From assembly GCA_026005175.1 (NCBI GenBank), contig BPKO01000002.1, positions 218,501 through 282,500 of the forward strand: a DNA stretch of 64,000 nt, written 5' to 3'. Position numbers and translations under genes: made by a program. The first letter of the stretch is position 1. Every line of letters begins with the position of its first letter. This document shows, in pieces, positions 42,964 through 51,393 of the stretch. This DNA is from Candidatus Tectimicrobiota bacterium. Its GTDB lineage: Bacteria > Tectomicrobia > Entotheonellia > Entotheonellales > Entotheonellaceae. Below the pieces are notes generated by a model. That model had not been told where the DNA came from and ran no database searches. It was given only the letters and a program-made list of their open reading frames with translations.

Positions 42964-43704
42964 TCAGATCCTCCCTTTGACGTGTTCGATCTGGCGCGCC
43001 TCTGCCCCCGGGGCATGGCCGCTGCCCACGTAGTGCACGCGCGGCTGCGTGTCCAGCTCTTCCAGGAGGCGGAAAGAGCGCTTCTCGCGCAGCAGGCGCG
43101 AGACGTTGCTGTCAGGGTCGTCGAGGTCGCCAAAGTGCAGGGCAAACAGGGGACAATTGGCAACGCAGGCCGGCGACAGGCCCTTCTCCACCCGGTGCAC
43201 GCAGAAGGTGCACTTCTCCATCACCCCTTTGAGGTGGCCGCCGCCGGCCACGTGGCGCTGCTCGGGCCCGTAGCGTCCCTCGAGGTCGGGATTTTTGTAG
43301 GGCGGGATGGCGCCGTTGGTGCGGGCGGTGAGCTCGGGGTCCTGCCAGTCAAGGTAGTAGTTCTTTTCTGGCGACTTCCAGTTGAAGCAGTTGACCCCAT
43401 AGGGGCAGGCCACCTCGCAGTAGCGGCAGCCGATGCAGCGCTTCCAGTCGGTGGCCACCAGGCCGTCGTCGCGCTTGTAGCGCGCCCCCACCGGGCAGAC
43501 CTTGGCGCAGGGCGGGTTGTCGCAGTGCATGCAAGGCCGCGGCATAAACCAGACGCGGGTGTTGGGGAACTCGCCTTCTTCGAAGCGAAAGACGTGCATC
43601 CAGAAGCTGCCCCGCGGCGTGTTGTTTTCGACTTTGCAGGCCTCGACGCAGGCACGGCAGCCGGTGCAGCGGTCGAGGTCGATCACCATGCCGTAGCGTG
43701 CCAT
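42964..43704 (-). CDS. Four-cluster ferredoxin subunit (PsrB/ArxB-like)
   Basis: This 246-residue protein has four Cys groups: CTGCRACVEACK, CMHCDNPPCAKVCP, CIGCRYCEVACP and CTFC with a late CVANCP. An insertion (DWQDPELTARTNGAIPPYKN) between groups three and four is usual for PsrB-like subunits. The C-terminus (LHFGDLDDPDSNVSRLL) resembles the PadC-like protein at 9971, showing the two complexes are relatives. There is no signal peptide; export with the Tat-signal catalytic subunit is likely. Confidence 0.87.
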   Translation of the reverse strand: MARYGMVIDLDRCTGCRACVEACKVENNTPRGSFWMHVFRFEEGEFPNTRVWFMPRPCMHCDNPPCAKVCPVGARYKRDDGLVATDWKRCIGCRYCEVACPYGVNCFNWKSPEKNYYLDWQDPELTARTNGAIPPYKNPDLEGRYGPEQRHVAGGGHLKGVMEKCTFCVHRVEKGLSPACVANCPLFALHFGDLDDPDSNVSRLLREKRSFRLLEELDTQPRVHYVGSGHAPGAEARQIEHVKGRI

Positions 43705-43713
43705 GGCGCCTCC

Positions 43714-46269
43714 TTACGCGCGGTAGACGCGCACTTTGACGTGGAAAGACTGGTCGGCGGTGTTGGCCACGTAGCCCTCGCCGGTAAAGAAGAGCTCGCT
43801 GGCCGCCGGCCCCTGCCCCTTGGCCCAGGGGTGCACCCACATGCCGTAGTGGTGCGGCATGCCCACCGTGTCGGGGCGGATGGCCTCGGTGTAGCGCGCT
43901 CTGACTTTGACCCGGCGCGTCTCGCCGGTAACGGCGTTGTGCGACTCCACCCACACCTCGTCGCCGTCGGCGATGCCGCGGGCGCGCGCAGTACGCGGGT
44001 TGATGTCCAGGCGCTGCTCCGGCGCCAGCTCCGCCAGCAAGGGGATGAAGCTACTGCGCGACTGCTTGAACTCGATGAGCTTGTAGCTGATCAGGTAGAG
44101 GTCGTACTGCGCGGGCGAGCCTTCCATGGTGGGCTGGCGCCAGGTGGGCAGCGGCGTGTAGTCGCGCCAGTAGATCTCCGCGGCCCCTTTGGCGCGCATG
44201 GTGTCGCGGTAGCGCAACAGCGACTCGCCGTAGAGGCGGTGGCGGATGCCGCCAAAGGGCGGCTCCTGGGCGTAGCCGTAGTACTTCTTGGCCGGAATCG
44301 ACCCTTTGACCCACACGCCGTGCTTCTCAAAGTAAGCAATACCCTCCTTGAGGCCTTGGCTCTTGGCCCAGCGGTCAAAGATGTCGCGTACCGCCGGCTT
44401 CTGGTCCAGGGGCAAAGCGTAAGGGCCCTTGAGCTTGAGAGCCTGGTTGAGGTGGTCGAGGTAACCGCCCTTGCCGTAGAGGAGCTCGGCCTTCTCGCAC
44501 AAGTCGAGGTAGATGTCGATCTCGCCGCGCGCCTGGTATAGCGGCGCCATGGGCGGCAAGCGCAAGGCCACGGCGTCGGTGTACTGGTCGGTGGCGCTGA
44601 GCGGCCCCTCGTACTTTTCCAGGGTGGCGGCAGGCAGCACCACGTCGGCAAACAGATCGGCGGTCTCCGAAAGCCAGGCGTCGATCACCACCACGAACTT
44701 GAACTTCTTGTAGCCCTCGATGATGTCGGGCTTGGAGCCAAAAGAAAGCACCGGGTTGGCCATGTGCACGATGGCCATCTCCGGCAGGGTGTCGACGCCG
44801 TACTTGGCGGGATCCTGCATCACCTTGGCCACCAGCGCCGAGTTGTTGCTGTTGATGGGGAAGAACTTGCTGTCCTTGAGGTAAATGTTGTACGGCGGGT
44901 CCTTGATCTCGATTTCGTCGAGCTTTTTGAAGTTCTCGTGCAGCTTCCAGGTAAAGTCGATGCGCTGTCCCCCCACCGCCTCGATGCTGCCCAGCAGCAT
45001 CATGAGCAGGAGCAAGGCGCGCGTCAGCTGGAAGCCCAGTTCTTGCTGCGCCACGTGGTAGGCCATGATGGCCACCGGGCGGTAGGGCAGGGGGATGCCG
45101 TCGACGACCACGGTGCTGCCCAGCATGGCATGCTCGATCAGGTCCTGCGCCAGCCAGTAAATGTGGTCGCTGGGCACGCCGCAGATGGAAGCCGCCCACT
45201 CGGGGGAGTACTGGGCGAGGTGCTCTTTGAGCACCTGGAAGGCGGGCTTGAGGATCTGGCCTTCATAGGTAAACGTGCCCTCCAGGGCCGGCTGCCCCTG
45301 CGGGGCGTCGTAGGGCTGGGGGGCGCCGCTGCCCGTGTCCCACACCTGCTCCTTGCCGTCGCGGCGCAGAAAGTAGCCGTCGGGTTGCACCAGGAAGGGG
45401 GCGTTGGTGTGCTTGCGCAGGTAGTCGCGGTCGATGGCGCCACGGCGCACCACCTCGGCGCACAGGGCCAAGGCCAGGGCGAGGTCGGTGGCGGGGCGAA
45501 TGGGCAGCCAGCGGTCGGCGAAGGGACCGGCGCCGCGCAGGCGCGGGTCGATGACGGCGATTTTCATGCCGCGCTCGCGGGCGGCGGTCATCTGCTGCGG
45601 CCAGGTGATCCAGCAGAGCTTGTTGCCGCCGGCACCGGTAAGGTTCCAGCCCCAGGCCAGCAAGTAGCGCGTGTGGCGAAAATCGGGGTGCAGCACTCCG
45701 TGCAGGCCGATGGTGTACTCGCAGGCGCGGTAGCCGGCATCGGAGCAGAAAGCGCCGTGGTGCAGCTTGGTGGCGCCGGTGGCCTTGACAAAGGCAGTGT
45801 CATAGAAAGCGCTGGCCTTGCTGCGGCCTTTCTGCCACACCAGCCGCCGCGGGTCGCGCGCGCGCACCTCGCGCAGCGTTTTCGCCACCAGGCTCAGGGC
45901 TTCGTCCCAGGAGGCTTGCCGCCACTGGCCGGGCACGCCTTTTTCGTTGGTGCGAATGAGCGGCGTTTTGAGGCGGTTGGGGTCGTAGACGGCCATGATT
46001 TGGGCCATGCCCTTGGGGCAGAGGGTGCCCAGGTTGCGGGGGTGGATGGGGTTGCCTTCGAGCTTTACCAGACGGCCGTTGACGCGGCGGGCCAGCATGC
46101 CGCAGTCCTGCTTGCCGATCCAGCAAGTCGTGGGTACCCACGCCTCGCCGGCCGCCTCTGCCGCCGGCGCGGGCGCCGCGGTGAGCGTTTCTAGCTTGCC
46201 GCCCAGAAGGCGGCTGGCCAGCAGCCCGCCGGCGGCGCCTTTGAGAAACGTGCGACGCGTGGTTTTCAT
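43714..46269 (-). CDS. Tat-exported molybdopterin oxidoreductase, unassigned Psr/Arx-like catalytic subunit
   Basis: This 851-residue protein has the Tat signal TTRRTFLKGAAGG. The FeS-binding region is C49-x2-G52-x3-C56 ... C84 (TTCWIGKQDCGMLA, then GTLCPKGMAQ): the second Cys of the normal CxxCxxxC is a Gly. HHGAFCSDAGY near residue 150 may contain the Mo-ligand Cys. The rest has family markers such as WDEALSLVAKTLRE and DVVLPAATLEKYEGPLSATD. Gene order (catalytic, FeS, NrfD, small, TorD, extra FeS) is like arx/psr operons. The substrate (sulfur, arsenic, or other oxyanion) is unknown. ATG 46269 follows GAGGAGGAG. Confidence 0.82.
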   Translation of the reverse strand: MKTTRRTFLKGAAGGLLASRLLGGKLETLTAAPAPAAEAAGEAWVPTTCWIGKQDCGMLARRVNGRLVKLEGNPIHPRNLGTLCPKGMAQIMAVYDPNRLKTPLIRTNEKGVPGQWRQASWDEALSLVAKTLREVRARDPRRLVWQKGRSKASAFYDTAFVKATGATKLHHGAFCSDAGYRACEYTIGLHGVLHPDFRHTRYLLAWGWNLTGAGGNKLCWITWPQQMTAARERGMKIAVIDPRLRGAGPFADRWLPIRPATDLALALALCAEVVRRGAIDRDYLRKHTNAPFLVQPDGYFLRRDGKEQVWDTGSGAPQPYDAPQGQPALEGTFTYEGQILKPAFQVLKEHLAQYSPEWAASICGVPSDHIYWLAQDLIEHAMLGSTVVVDGIPLPYRPVAIMAYHVAQQELGFQLTRALLLLMMLLGSIEAVGGQRIDFTWKLHENFKKLDEIEIKDPPYNIYLKDSKFFPINSNNSALVAKVMQDPAKYGVDTLPEMAIVHMANPVLSFGSKPDIIEGYKKFKFVVVIDAWLSETADLFADVVLPAATLEKYEGPLSATDQYTDAVALRLPPMAPLYQARGEIDIYLDLCEKAELLYGKGGYLDHLNQALKLKGPYALPLDQKPAVRDIFDRWAKSQGLKEGIAYFEKHGVWVKGSIPAKKYYGYAQEPPFGGIRHRLYGESLLRYRDTMRAKGAAEIYWRDYTPLPTWRQPTMEGSPAQYDLYLISYKLIEFKQSRSSFIPLLAELAPEQRLDINPRTARARGIADGDEVWVESHNAVTGETRRVKVRARYTEAIRPDTVGMPHHYGMWVHPWAKGQGPAASELFFTGEGYVANTADQSFHVKVRVYRA

Positions 46270-46386
46270 GGTCGTTGCTCCTCCTCGCTTGGGACGCGTG
46301 GCCACCGCGGGGTGGTGCAAGAAGAGTGCCAGGATCGCCGGCCCCACCCCTGGCGCCGGCGGCCGCCGCCTGGCCTTTGCCGGCGT

Positions 46387-46417
46387 GACACCTTGTCCGC
46401 TCGGGGGGCAAGGTGTC
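46387..46417. repeat. Inverted repeat in the divergent molybdoenzyme/YHS intergenic region
   Basis: GACACCTTG-N13-CAAGGTGTC, perfect 9-bp arms, 17 bp upstream of the YHS promoter -35 and 118 bp upstream of the molybdoenzyme start. It could be an operator for the minus-strand operon or a hairpin in its leader. Confidence 0.45.
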
Positions 46418-46434
46418 CACAGTGGCAAAAGGAG

Positions 46435-46463
46435 TGGACAGATGTCACTCCCCGACCTATACT
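46435..46463 (+). promoter_or_regulatory. Sigma-70 promoter of the YHS-thioredoxin genes
   Basis: TGGACA, exactly 17 bp, TATACT: one mismatch in each box. It lies 45 bp upstream of ATG 46508. Confidence 0.65.
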
Positions 46464-46475
46464 TCTGTATGCGAA
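46463..46475 (+). promoter_or_regulatory. Degenerate TTC-N7-GAA operator
   Basis: TTCTGTATGCGAA has the outer TTC/GAA, the CGAA half and the 13-bp length of TTCGT-N3-ACGAA and sits in the same place, straight after the -10. It matches 7 of 10 arm positions of the copA-1 site. Confidence 0.4.
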
Positions 46476-46507
46476 ACATTTTTTCAGCGAAGAAAAGGAA
46501 GCATGCC

Positions 46508-46675
46508 ATGGCAAAAGATCCGGTGTGCGGCATGGAGGTGGAAGAGGCCACGGCGGCGGCCACCGCGGTTTACGAGGGCAAGACGTATTACTTCTGCGCC
46601 GTGGGCTGCAAGCAGGCCTTTGAGCAAGCGCCGCAGAAGTACCTCGCCCAGAGCGAGGAGGCCGCGGGCCAATGA
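46508..46675 (+). CDS. Stand-alone YHS-domain metal-binding protein
   Basis: This 55-residue protein is just a YHS domain: [20 protein letters not shown], then YYFCAVGCKQAFEQAPQKYL. Conserved Cys residues in CGM and FCAVGC can bind copper or another soft metal. AAGGAAG precedes ATG 46508. It overlaps the thioredoxin gene by 4 bp (ATGA). The same domain is repeated at the N-terminus of the MarR-type regulator 640 bp downstream. Confidence 0.85.
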   Translation: MAKDPVCGMEVEEATAAATAVYEGKTYYFCAVGCKQAFEQAPQKYLAQSEEAAGQ

Positions 46676-47274
46676 GCGAAGCGACGCGCCCGCGGCGAGG
46701 CCTTGGCCGCCGCGGCTGGCAGCTGGTGGCCATGCTGGCGCTGTTGGCTGCCTACCTGGTGCTGCGGCAGCTGGCTGCCACGCCGCGGGCGCCAGCGCTG
46801 GCGCCTGCGGCCGCGGCGCGGGCGCCTTTCCCCGTGGACTTTACCCTGCCCGACTTGCAGGGCAACCTCGTGCGCCTGGCCGACACGCGCGGCCGGGTGG
46901 TGCTCCTTAACTTCTGGGCCACCTGGTGCCCGCCGTGCCGGGCGGAGATGCCCGCGCTCGAGGCCCTGCATCGCGACTACCAGAAGCGGGGGCTGACCAT
47001 CCTGGCCATTTCCAGCGACGTGGAAGGCGAAAAGGCGGTGGCGCCTTTTGTGCGCCGCTACGGGCTGACGTTTACGGTGCTGCTCGACCCGCGCAACACC
47101 CTGGGCGAGCGCCTGCAGGTGCGCGGCCTTCCCACCACGTACCTCCTCGACAAGGCCGGGCGCATCGCCGCTTACGAGGTGGGAATCAGGGACTGGAACG
47201 GCTCCAAAATGCGCCGCTTCCTTGAGGCGCTGCTGGCCGAGGAAGCGCCCCTTGACGGGGCATCTGATTCGTGA
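46672..47274 (+). CDS. TlpA/ResA-like membrane-anchored thioredoxin
   Basis: This 200-residue protein has one N-terminal anchor helix (LVAMLALLAAYLVLRQLA) and a periplasmic thioredoxin domain with the active site WCPPC in LLNFWATWCPPCRAEMPAL and the cis-Pro region VRGLPTTYLLDKAG. It is a thiol-disulfide reductase, for example for apocytochrome c or copper-site cysteines. It is coupled to the YHS gene; the next promoter lies at its 3' end. Confidence 0.88.
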   Translation: MSEATRPRRGLGRRGWQLVAMLALLAAYLVLRQLAATPRAPALAPAAAARAPFPVDFTLPDLQGNLVRLADTRGRVVLLNFWATWCPPCRAEMPALEALHRDYQKRGLTILAISSDVEGEKAVAPFVRRYGLTFTVLLDPRNTLGERLQVRGLPTTYLLDKAGRIAAYEVGIRDWNGSKMRRFLEALLAEEAPLDGASDS

Positions 47275-47280
47275 TATAAA
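47252..47280 (+). promoter_or_regulatory. Sigma-70 promoter of the YHS-MarR and copA-2 operon
   Basis: TTGACG, exactly 17 bp, TATAAA. It overlaps the end of the thioredoxin gene. A half-site TTCGTGA also lies between the two boxes (47268-47274). Confidence 0.75.
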
Positions 47281-47283
47281 AAG

Positions 47284-47296
47284 TTCGTGAAACGAA
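47284..47296 (+). promoter_or_regulatory. TTCGT-N3-ACGAA operator
   Basis: TTCGT-GAA-ACGAA, perfect 5-bp arms, covers the expected start site 3 bp after the -10. The core and position match the copA-1 palindrome. It lies just before the YHS-MarR gene, suggesting autoregulation. Confidence 0.65.
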
Positions 47297-47313
47297 GCAA
47301 GGAGGGACACGCG

Positions 47314-47934
47314 GTGCGCGATCCGGTGTGTGGCATGGAGGTGGTGCCGGCGCAGGCGGCGGCGCAGGCGCAGTACGAAGGAGAGACGTACTACTTTTGC
47401 GCCCGCGCCTGCAAGGCGCTGTTCGACAAGGACCCGGCGCGCTTCCTCCACCCCCTGGCGGCGTTTCCCGCCCACGCCCGCGCCCTTTACGCCGCCCTGC
47501 GCGCCCTGAGCCAGGCGGTCTACGGGGCGCCTGCCGGCCAGGCGCTGGGCGAGGCGGAGTGGGAGGCGCTGCGGGTGCTGGGCGAGCGGGGGGAGTGCCG
47601 CATGCGCGAGCTGGCCGCCGCCTGCGGCGTGGCCCTCAGCACTGCGACCGGCCTCGTCGACCGGCTGGTGGCCAAAGGGCTGGTGCAGCGGCGCCACGGC
47701 GAAAGCGACCGCCGCCTGGTGCTGGTGCGGCTGACCGGCCGCGGCCGCCTGCTGTACCAGGAGCGCCTCGAAGCCGACATGCGCCTGGTGCTGGGCATGC
47801 TGCAGCCGCTTGGCGCCCGGGAGCAGCGCCAGCTGGTGGCGCTGCTGGAAAAAATCGTGCGCGCCTTGCCGCAAGCGGCAGGGCCAGGGAGGAGCGACGA
47901 TGCAGAGCACGCAACCCACGACGCGGCGTCTTGA
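47314..47934 (+). CDS. YHS-MarR fusion: probable metal-responsive transcriptional repressor
   Basis: In this 206-residue protein residues 1-45 are a YHS domain ([33 protein letters not shown]) with three Cys, and residues 50-190 a MarR winged helix ([40 protein letters not shown] with the recognition helix, and the wing [16 protein letters not shown]). Start GTG 47314 has AGGAGG 8 bases upstream; GTG 47287 would lie inside the operator. It overlaps copA-2 by 35 bp. The sensor domain plus the neighbouring ATPase suggest it senses copper or a similar metal and binds the TTCGT-N3-ACGAA sites. This is inference. Confidence 0.8.
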   Translation: MRDPVCGMEVVPAQAAAQAQYEGETYYFCARACKALFDKDPARFLHPLAAFPAHARALYAALRALSQAVYGAPAGQALGEAEWEALRVLGERGECRMRELAAACGVALSTATGLVDRLVAKGLVQRRHGESDRRLVLVRLTGRGRLLYQERLEADMRLVLGMLQPLGAREQRQLVALLEKIVRALPQAAGPGRSDDAEHATHDAAS

Positions 47935-50362
47935 CTTGCCCATTGGCGGCATGCGCTGCGCGTCCTGCGCCGCCCACATCGAAAAGGCCTTGCAGGCCCT
48001 GCCCGGGGTGCAGGCAGCGCAGGTCAACTTCGCCACGCAGCGGGCCACCGTGCAGTTTGACCCCACGGCGGTGAGCGTGGCGCAGCTTGCCGAGGCGATT
48101 GCCGCGCTGGGCTACCAGGTGGCCGGCGAGCAAGTTACCATCCCCATTGGCGGCATGCGCTGCGCGTCCTGCGCCGCCCACATCGAGCGCGCCTTGCGCG
48201 GCGTCGAGGGGGTGATCGCGGCCGCGGTCAACTTTGGCACGCAGACGGCCACCGTGACCTACCTGCCGGGAGTGGTGGAAGTGGCCGCCTTGCGCCGCGC
48301 CATTGCCGAGGCAGGCTATGAGCCTCTTGAAGTCGCCGAATCCGAAGCCGGCTTAGACCGCGAGCAGCAGGCGCGCGCCGCCGAGATCCGCACTCTGAAG
48401 CGCAAGTTCCTCACCAGCGTCGCCCTCACCTTCCCCATCTTCCTGGGCGCCCTGGGCGCTTACGTTTCCTGGGTGCCGCGCTGGCTGCAGAGCCCCTGGC
48501 TGCAGCTGCTGCTGGCCACCCCGGTGCAGTTCTGGGTGGGCTTCCCGTTTTACCAGGGCTTCTGGCGGGCCCTGAAGCACAAGACCGCGGACATGAACAC
48601 CCTGATCGCCATTGGCACCTCGGCGGCTTACGCTTACAGCCTGGCGGTGACCCTGGCGCCGGGGCTCTTTGCGCGCCTGGGACTGGGCACGCACGTTTAC
48701 TACGACACGGCGGCCATCATCATCACCCTCATCATTCTGGGCCGGCTGCTCGAGGCACGGGCGCGCGGCCAGACCTCGGCCGCCATCCGCAAGCTCATGG
48801 GCCTGCGCGCCAAGACGGCGCGCGTGCTGCGCGACGGGCAGGAAGTGGACCTCCCCGTGGAAGCGGTGCAGATTGGCGACTTGGTGCGGGTGCGGCCAGG
48901 GGAGAAGATCCCGGTGGACGGCGTCATCGTCGAGGGCCACTCGGCCATTGACGAGTCGATGCTCACGGGCGAAAGCCTGCCGGTGGACAAGGGGCCGGGC
49001 GACGAGGTCTTTGGCGCCACCCTCAACAAAACGGGCAGCTTTACGTTGCGCGCCACGCGCGTGGGCAAGGAAACGGTGCTGGCGCAAATTATTAAGCTGG
49101 TGGAAGAGGCGCAGGGCTCCAAAGCCCCCATCCAGCGCCTGGCCGACTATGTGGCCAGCATCTTCGTGCCGGCGGTGCTGGCCATCGCCGTCGTCACCTT
49201 TGGTGTGTGGGCGCTCTTTGGGCCGCCGCCGGCCCTTACGTTTGCCCTGCTCAACTTCGTCGCCGTGCTCATCATCGCCTGCCCCTGCGCCCTGGGGCTG
49301 GCCACCCCCACGGCGATCATGGTGGGCACCGGCAAGGGGGCCGAGCACGGGGTGCTGTTTCGAAATGCCGCCAGCCTGGAGCGGGCGCACAAGCTGCAGG
49401 CGATCATTTTTGACAAGACCGGCACCTTGACGCAGGGCAAGCCGGCGCTAACCGACGTCGTGCCCCACAACGGCTTTACCGCCGAGGAGGTGCTGCGCCT
49501 GGCTGCCGCCGCCGAGCGCGGCTCGGAGCACCCCCTGGGCGAGGCGGTGGTCGAAGCCGCCAAGGCGCAGGGCCTGGCGCTTGCAGAAGCCCAGGACTTT
49601 GCCGCCCTCCCCGGGCAGGGCCTCCGCGCCCGGGTGGACGCGCACACGGTGCTGGTGGGCAGCGAGCGGCTGCTGCGCGAGGCGCAGGTGCCGCTGGGCA
49701 AGCTGGAAGAAGCGGCGCAACGGCTGGCCGAGGAAGGCAAAACGCCGGTGTACGTGGCTGTCGACGGCCGCGCGGCCGGCCTGCTGGCCATCGCCGACAC
49801 CCTTAAGCCCTACGCCCGCGAGGCGGTGCGGGCGCTGCGCGCCATGGGGTTGGAGGTGCTGATGCTCACCGGGGACAACCGCCGCACCGCGGAAGCCATC
49901 GGCCGCCAGCTGGGGCTCGACCGCGTGCTGGCCGAGGTCTTGCCCCAGGACAAGACCAACCAGGTCAAGCGGTTGCAAGCCGAGGGCAAGCTGGTGGGTA
50001 TGGTGGGCGACGGCATCAACGACGCCCCGGCGCTGGCCCAGGCCGACGTGGGGATTGCCATCGGCACCGGTACCGACATCGCCATGGAAGCGGCCGACAT
50101 CACGCTGGTGAGCGGCGACGTGCGCGGCGTGGTGACCGCCATGCAGCTGTCGCGGCGCACCATGCGGGTGATCAAGCAGAATCTTTTCTGGGCGTTTATT
50201 TACAACATCCTGGGCATCCCCATCGCTGCTGGGGTGCTCTATCCCGTAGCCGGCTTGCTGCTCAACCCGGCGATTGCCGCCGCTGCCATGGCCATGAGCT
50301 CGGTGTCGGTGGTGAGCAACTCCCTGCGCCTGCGCCGCTTCCGGCCGCAGCTGCCGCAGTAA
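47900..50362 (+). CDS. copA: Copper-exporting P1B-type ATPase (CopA-2)
   Basis: This 820-residue protein has two N-terminal HMA domains, both [12 protein letters not shown], then the P1B core: TGES ([12 protein letters not shown]), CPC ([13 protein letters not shown]), DKTGT ([13 protein letters not shown]), SEHPLGEAV and [10 protein letters not shown]. It is clearly a paralogue of CopA-1, but its first HMA has the standard CASC where CopA-1 has CAHC. ATG 47900 follows AGGGAGGAG inside the regulator gene, so translation is coupled. The two pumps may serve export and enzyme metallation respectively. Confidence 0.93.
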   Translation: MQSTQPTTRRLDLPIGGMRCASCAAHIEKALQALPGVQAAQVNFATQRATVQFDPTAVSVAQLAEAIAALGYQVAGEQVTIPIGGMRCASCAAHIERALRGVEGVIAAAVNFGTQTATVTYLPGVVEVAALRRAIAEAGYEPLEVAESEAGLDREQQARAAEIRTLKRKFLTSVALTFPIFLGALGAYVSWVPRWLQSPWLQLLLATPVQFWVGFPFYQGFWRALKHKTADMNTLIAIGTSAAYAYSLAVTLAPGLFARLGLGTHVYYDTAAIIITLIILGRLLEARARGQTSAAIRKLMGLRAKTARVLRDGQEVDLPVEAVQIGDLVRVRPGEKIPVDGVIVEGHSAIDESMLTGESLPVDKGPGDEVFGATLNKTGSFTLRATRVGKETVLAQIIKLVEEAQGSKAPIQRLADYVASIFVPAVLAIAVVTFGVWALFGPPPALTFALLNFVAVLIIACPCALGLATPTAIMVGTGKGAEHGVLFRNAASLERAHKLQAIIFDKTGTLTQGKPALTDVVPHNGFTAEEVLRLAAAAERGSEHPLGEAVVEAAKAQGLALAEAQDFAALPGQGLRARVDAHTVLVGSERLLREAQVPLGKLEEAAQRLAEEGKTPVYVAVDGRAAGLLAIADTLKPYAREAVRALRAMGLEVLMLTGDNRRTAEAIGRQLGLDRVLAEVLPQDKTNQVKRLQAEGKLVGMVGDGINDAPALAQADVGIAIGTGTDIAMEAADITLVSGDVRGVVTAMQLSRRTMRVIKQNLFWAFIYNILGIPIAAGVLYPVAGLLLNPAIAAAAMAMSSVSVVSNSLRLRRFRPQLPQ

Positions 50363-50375
50363 GGAGGGCGCTGCG

Positions 50376-50765
50376 ATGTGCCACGTGCTGTGACTGCTGC
50401 CCCTCCTGGGGCTGCCCCTCTTCTGGGTTCTCGACTTCGGGGTGGCGCTGCCGCTTTACCTGGGGCTGGTGGCGCTTACGGCCGGCGTGACGGTGCTCGC
50501 CGTGCAGGGGATGCGCCGGCCGCCCAGCAGCGGCATCGAAGCCATGCACGGCGAGCTCGCAGAGGCGGTGGAAGACCTGCGCCCCGAAGGCCGGGTGCGC
50601 TACCGCCACCAGCTCTGGTACGCGCGGGCCACCACCCCGGTGGCGGCAGGAGAAAAGGTGCGCATCGTGGGCCACCGCGGCCTCTGGCTACAGGTGGCGA
50701 AGCTGGAGGAAGCGGCCCAGGCGGTACCGGGGTGCCGGCACGGGCTGCTTGGCCAAAGGAGGTAA
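50376..50765 (+). CDS. NfeD-like small membrane protein with in-frame TGA at codon 6
   Basis: GTAAGGAGGG precedes ATG 50376. The frame reads MCHVL, TGA at 50391-50393, then continues LLPLLGLPLFWVLDFG, a TM region, and a beta-rich tail (EDLRPEGRVRYRHQLWYARA, KVRIVGHRGLWLQVAKLE) like the NfeD OB-type domain. The natural start would be MCHxL, as in relatives. The TGA sits where Leu or Trp is expected. Either the codon is an error, or translation starts later (GTG 50442), losing the first helix. It follows copA-2 by 13 bp. Confidence 0.6.
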
Positions 50766-50767
50766 GG

Positions 50768-51070
50768 ATGTGATACGGCTTCTGGATGCCGGTGGCCGCG
50801 GCCAACGGCCCTGACTGGGGGCCCTGGGGCCACATGATGTGGGGAAGCTGGGGCATCGGCATGATGCTCACCATGGTGCTTTTCTGGGCCGCCCTCATCG
50901 TGGCCCTGGTGCTGCTTGTCCGCTGGCTGCTGAGCGCCGGCACCCCCGGGCGGCACGGCGGGCGGCACGCCGAAAGCGCCCTGGAGATCTTGCAGCGGCG
51001 CTACGCGCGCGGCGAGATCAGCCGGCAAGAGTATGAGGACATGCGCCGTGTCTTGCGCGAAGAGGAATAA
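50768..51070 (+). CDS. SHOCT-domain small membrane protein with in-frame TGA at codon 2
   Basis: AAAGGAGGTAAGG precedes ATG 50768, but the second codon is TGA; the frame continues YGFWMPVAAANGPDWGPWG. If translation starts at ATG 50786 the protein has 94 residues: a Trp/Met-rich start, one TM helix (LTMVLFWAALIVALVLLVRW) and a C-terminal SHOCT helix pair (ALEILQRRYARGEISRQEYE). SHOCT proteins are common next to metal pumps; their role is unknown. Confidence 0.65.
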
Positions 51071-51314
51071 CCCCCGGCGACAGTGGCTGCTTGCCAGCCT
51101 GGCGCTGGTCTTGGTCGCCGCCTGGCTGGCAGCGCTCTTGGGGTGTGTGGCGGCGGGCTCGGGCCACGACGGCCAGCGTCTGTGCCCGCAGCCCTGGCTG
51201 CCGCCCTTCGGCCCGCAGGTGGCCGGCCTGCGCCGCCTTGCCTGGGGTCCCCTACCACGGGCCGGCCTGCGGGTGGCCGGCCACCCCCTGCGCCTCTTTC
51301 CTCCCCCGCGGTAA
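51033..51314 (+). CDS. Possible small membrane protein or lipoprotein
   Basis: This frame of up to 93 residues overlaps the SHOCT gene's end. It has one hydrophobic segment (LLASLALVLVAAWLAALLGC, which could be a lipobox) and a Pro/Arg-rich tail. The start is uncertain (ATG 51033 or GTG 51048). Support is weak. Confidence 0.3.
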   Translation: MRTCAVSCAKRNNPRRQWLLASLALVLVAAWLAALLGCVAAGSGHDGQRLCPQPWLPPFGPQVAGLRRLAWGPLPRAGLRVAGHPLRLFPPPR

Positions 51315-51393
51315 GCGCTGCCCCCGCTTTTGCCCAACGCCTGGTCTTTTTCCCTCAGTGGTGTCATTGGCGTGTCGGTGAGGAGGTGTCCCT

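Noticed and set aside
41824-44541. A 905-codon plus-strand open frame opposite the NrfD/FeS/molybdoenzyme genes
   Set aside because: Antisense of well-supported genes; no ribosome-binding site, no domain, composition typical of a shadow frame.
50391-50393. Selenocysteine at the in-frame TGA of the NfeD-like gene
   Set aside because: The expected residue is Leu or Trp, not Cys/Sec, and I see no convincing SECIS-like hairpin just after it. An error or a late start is simpler.
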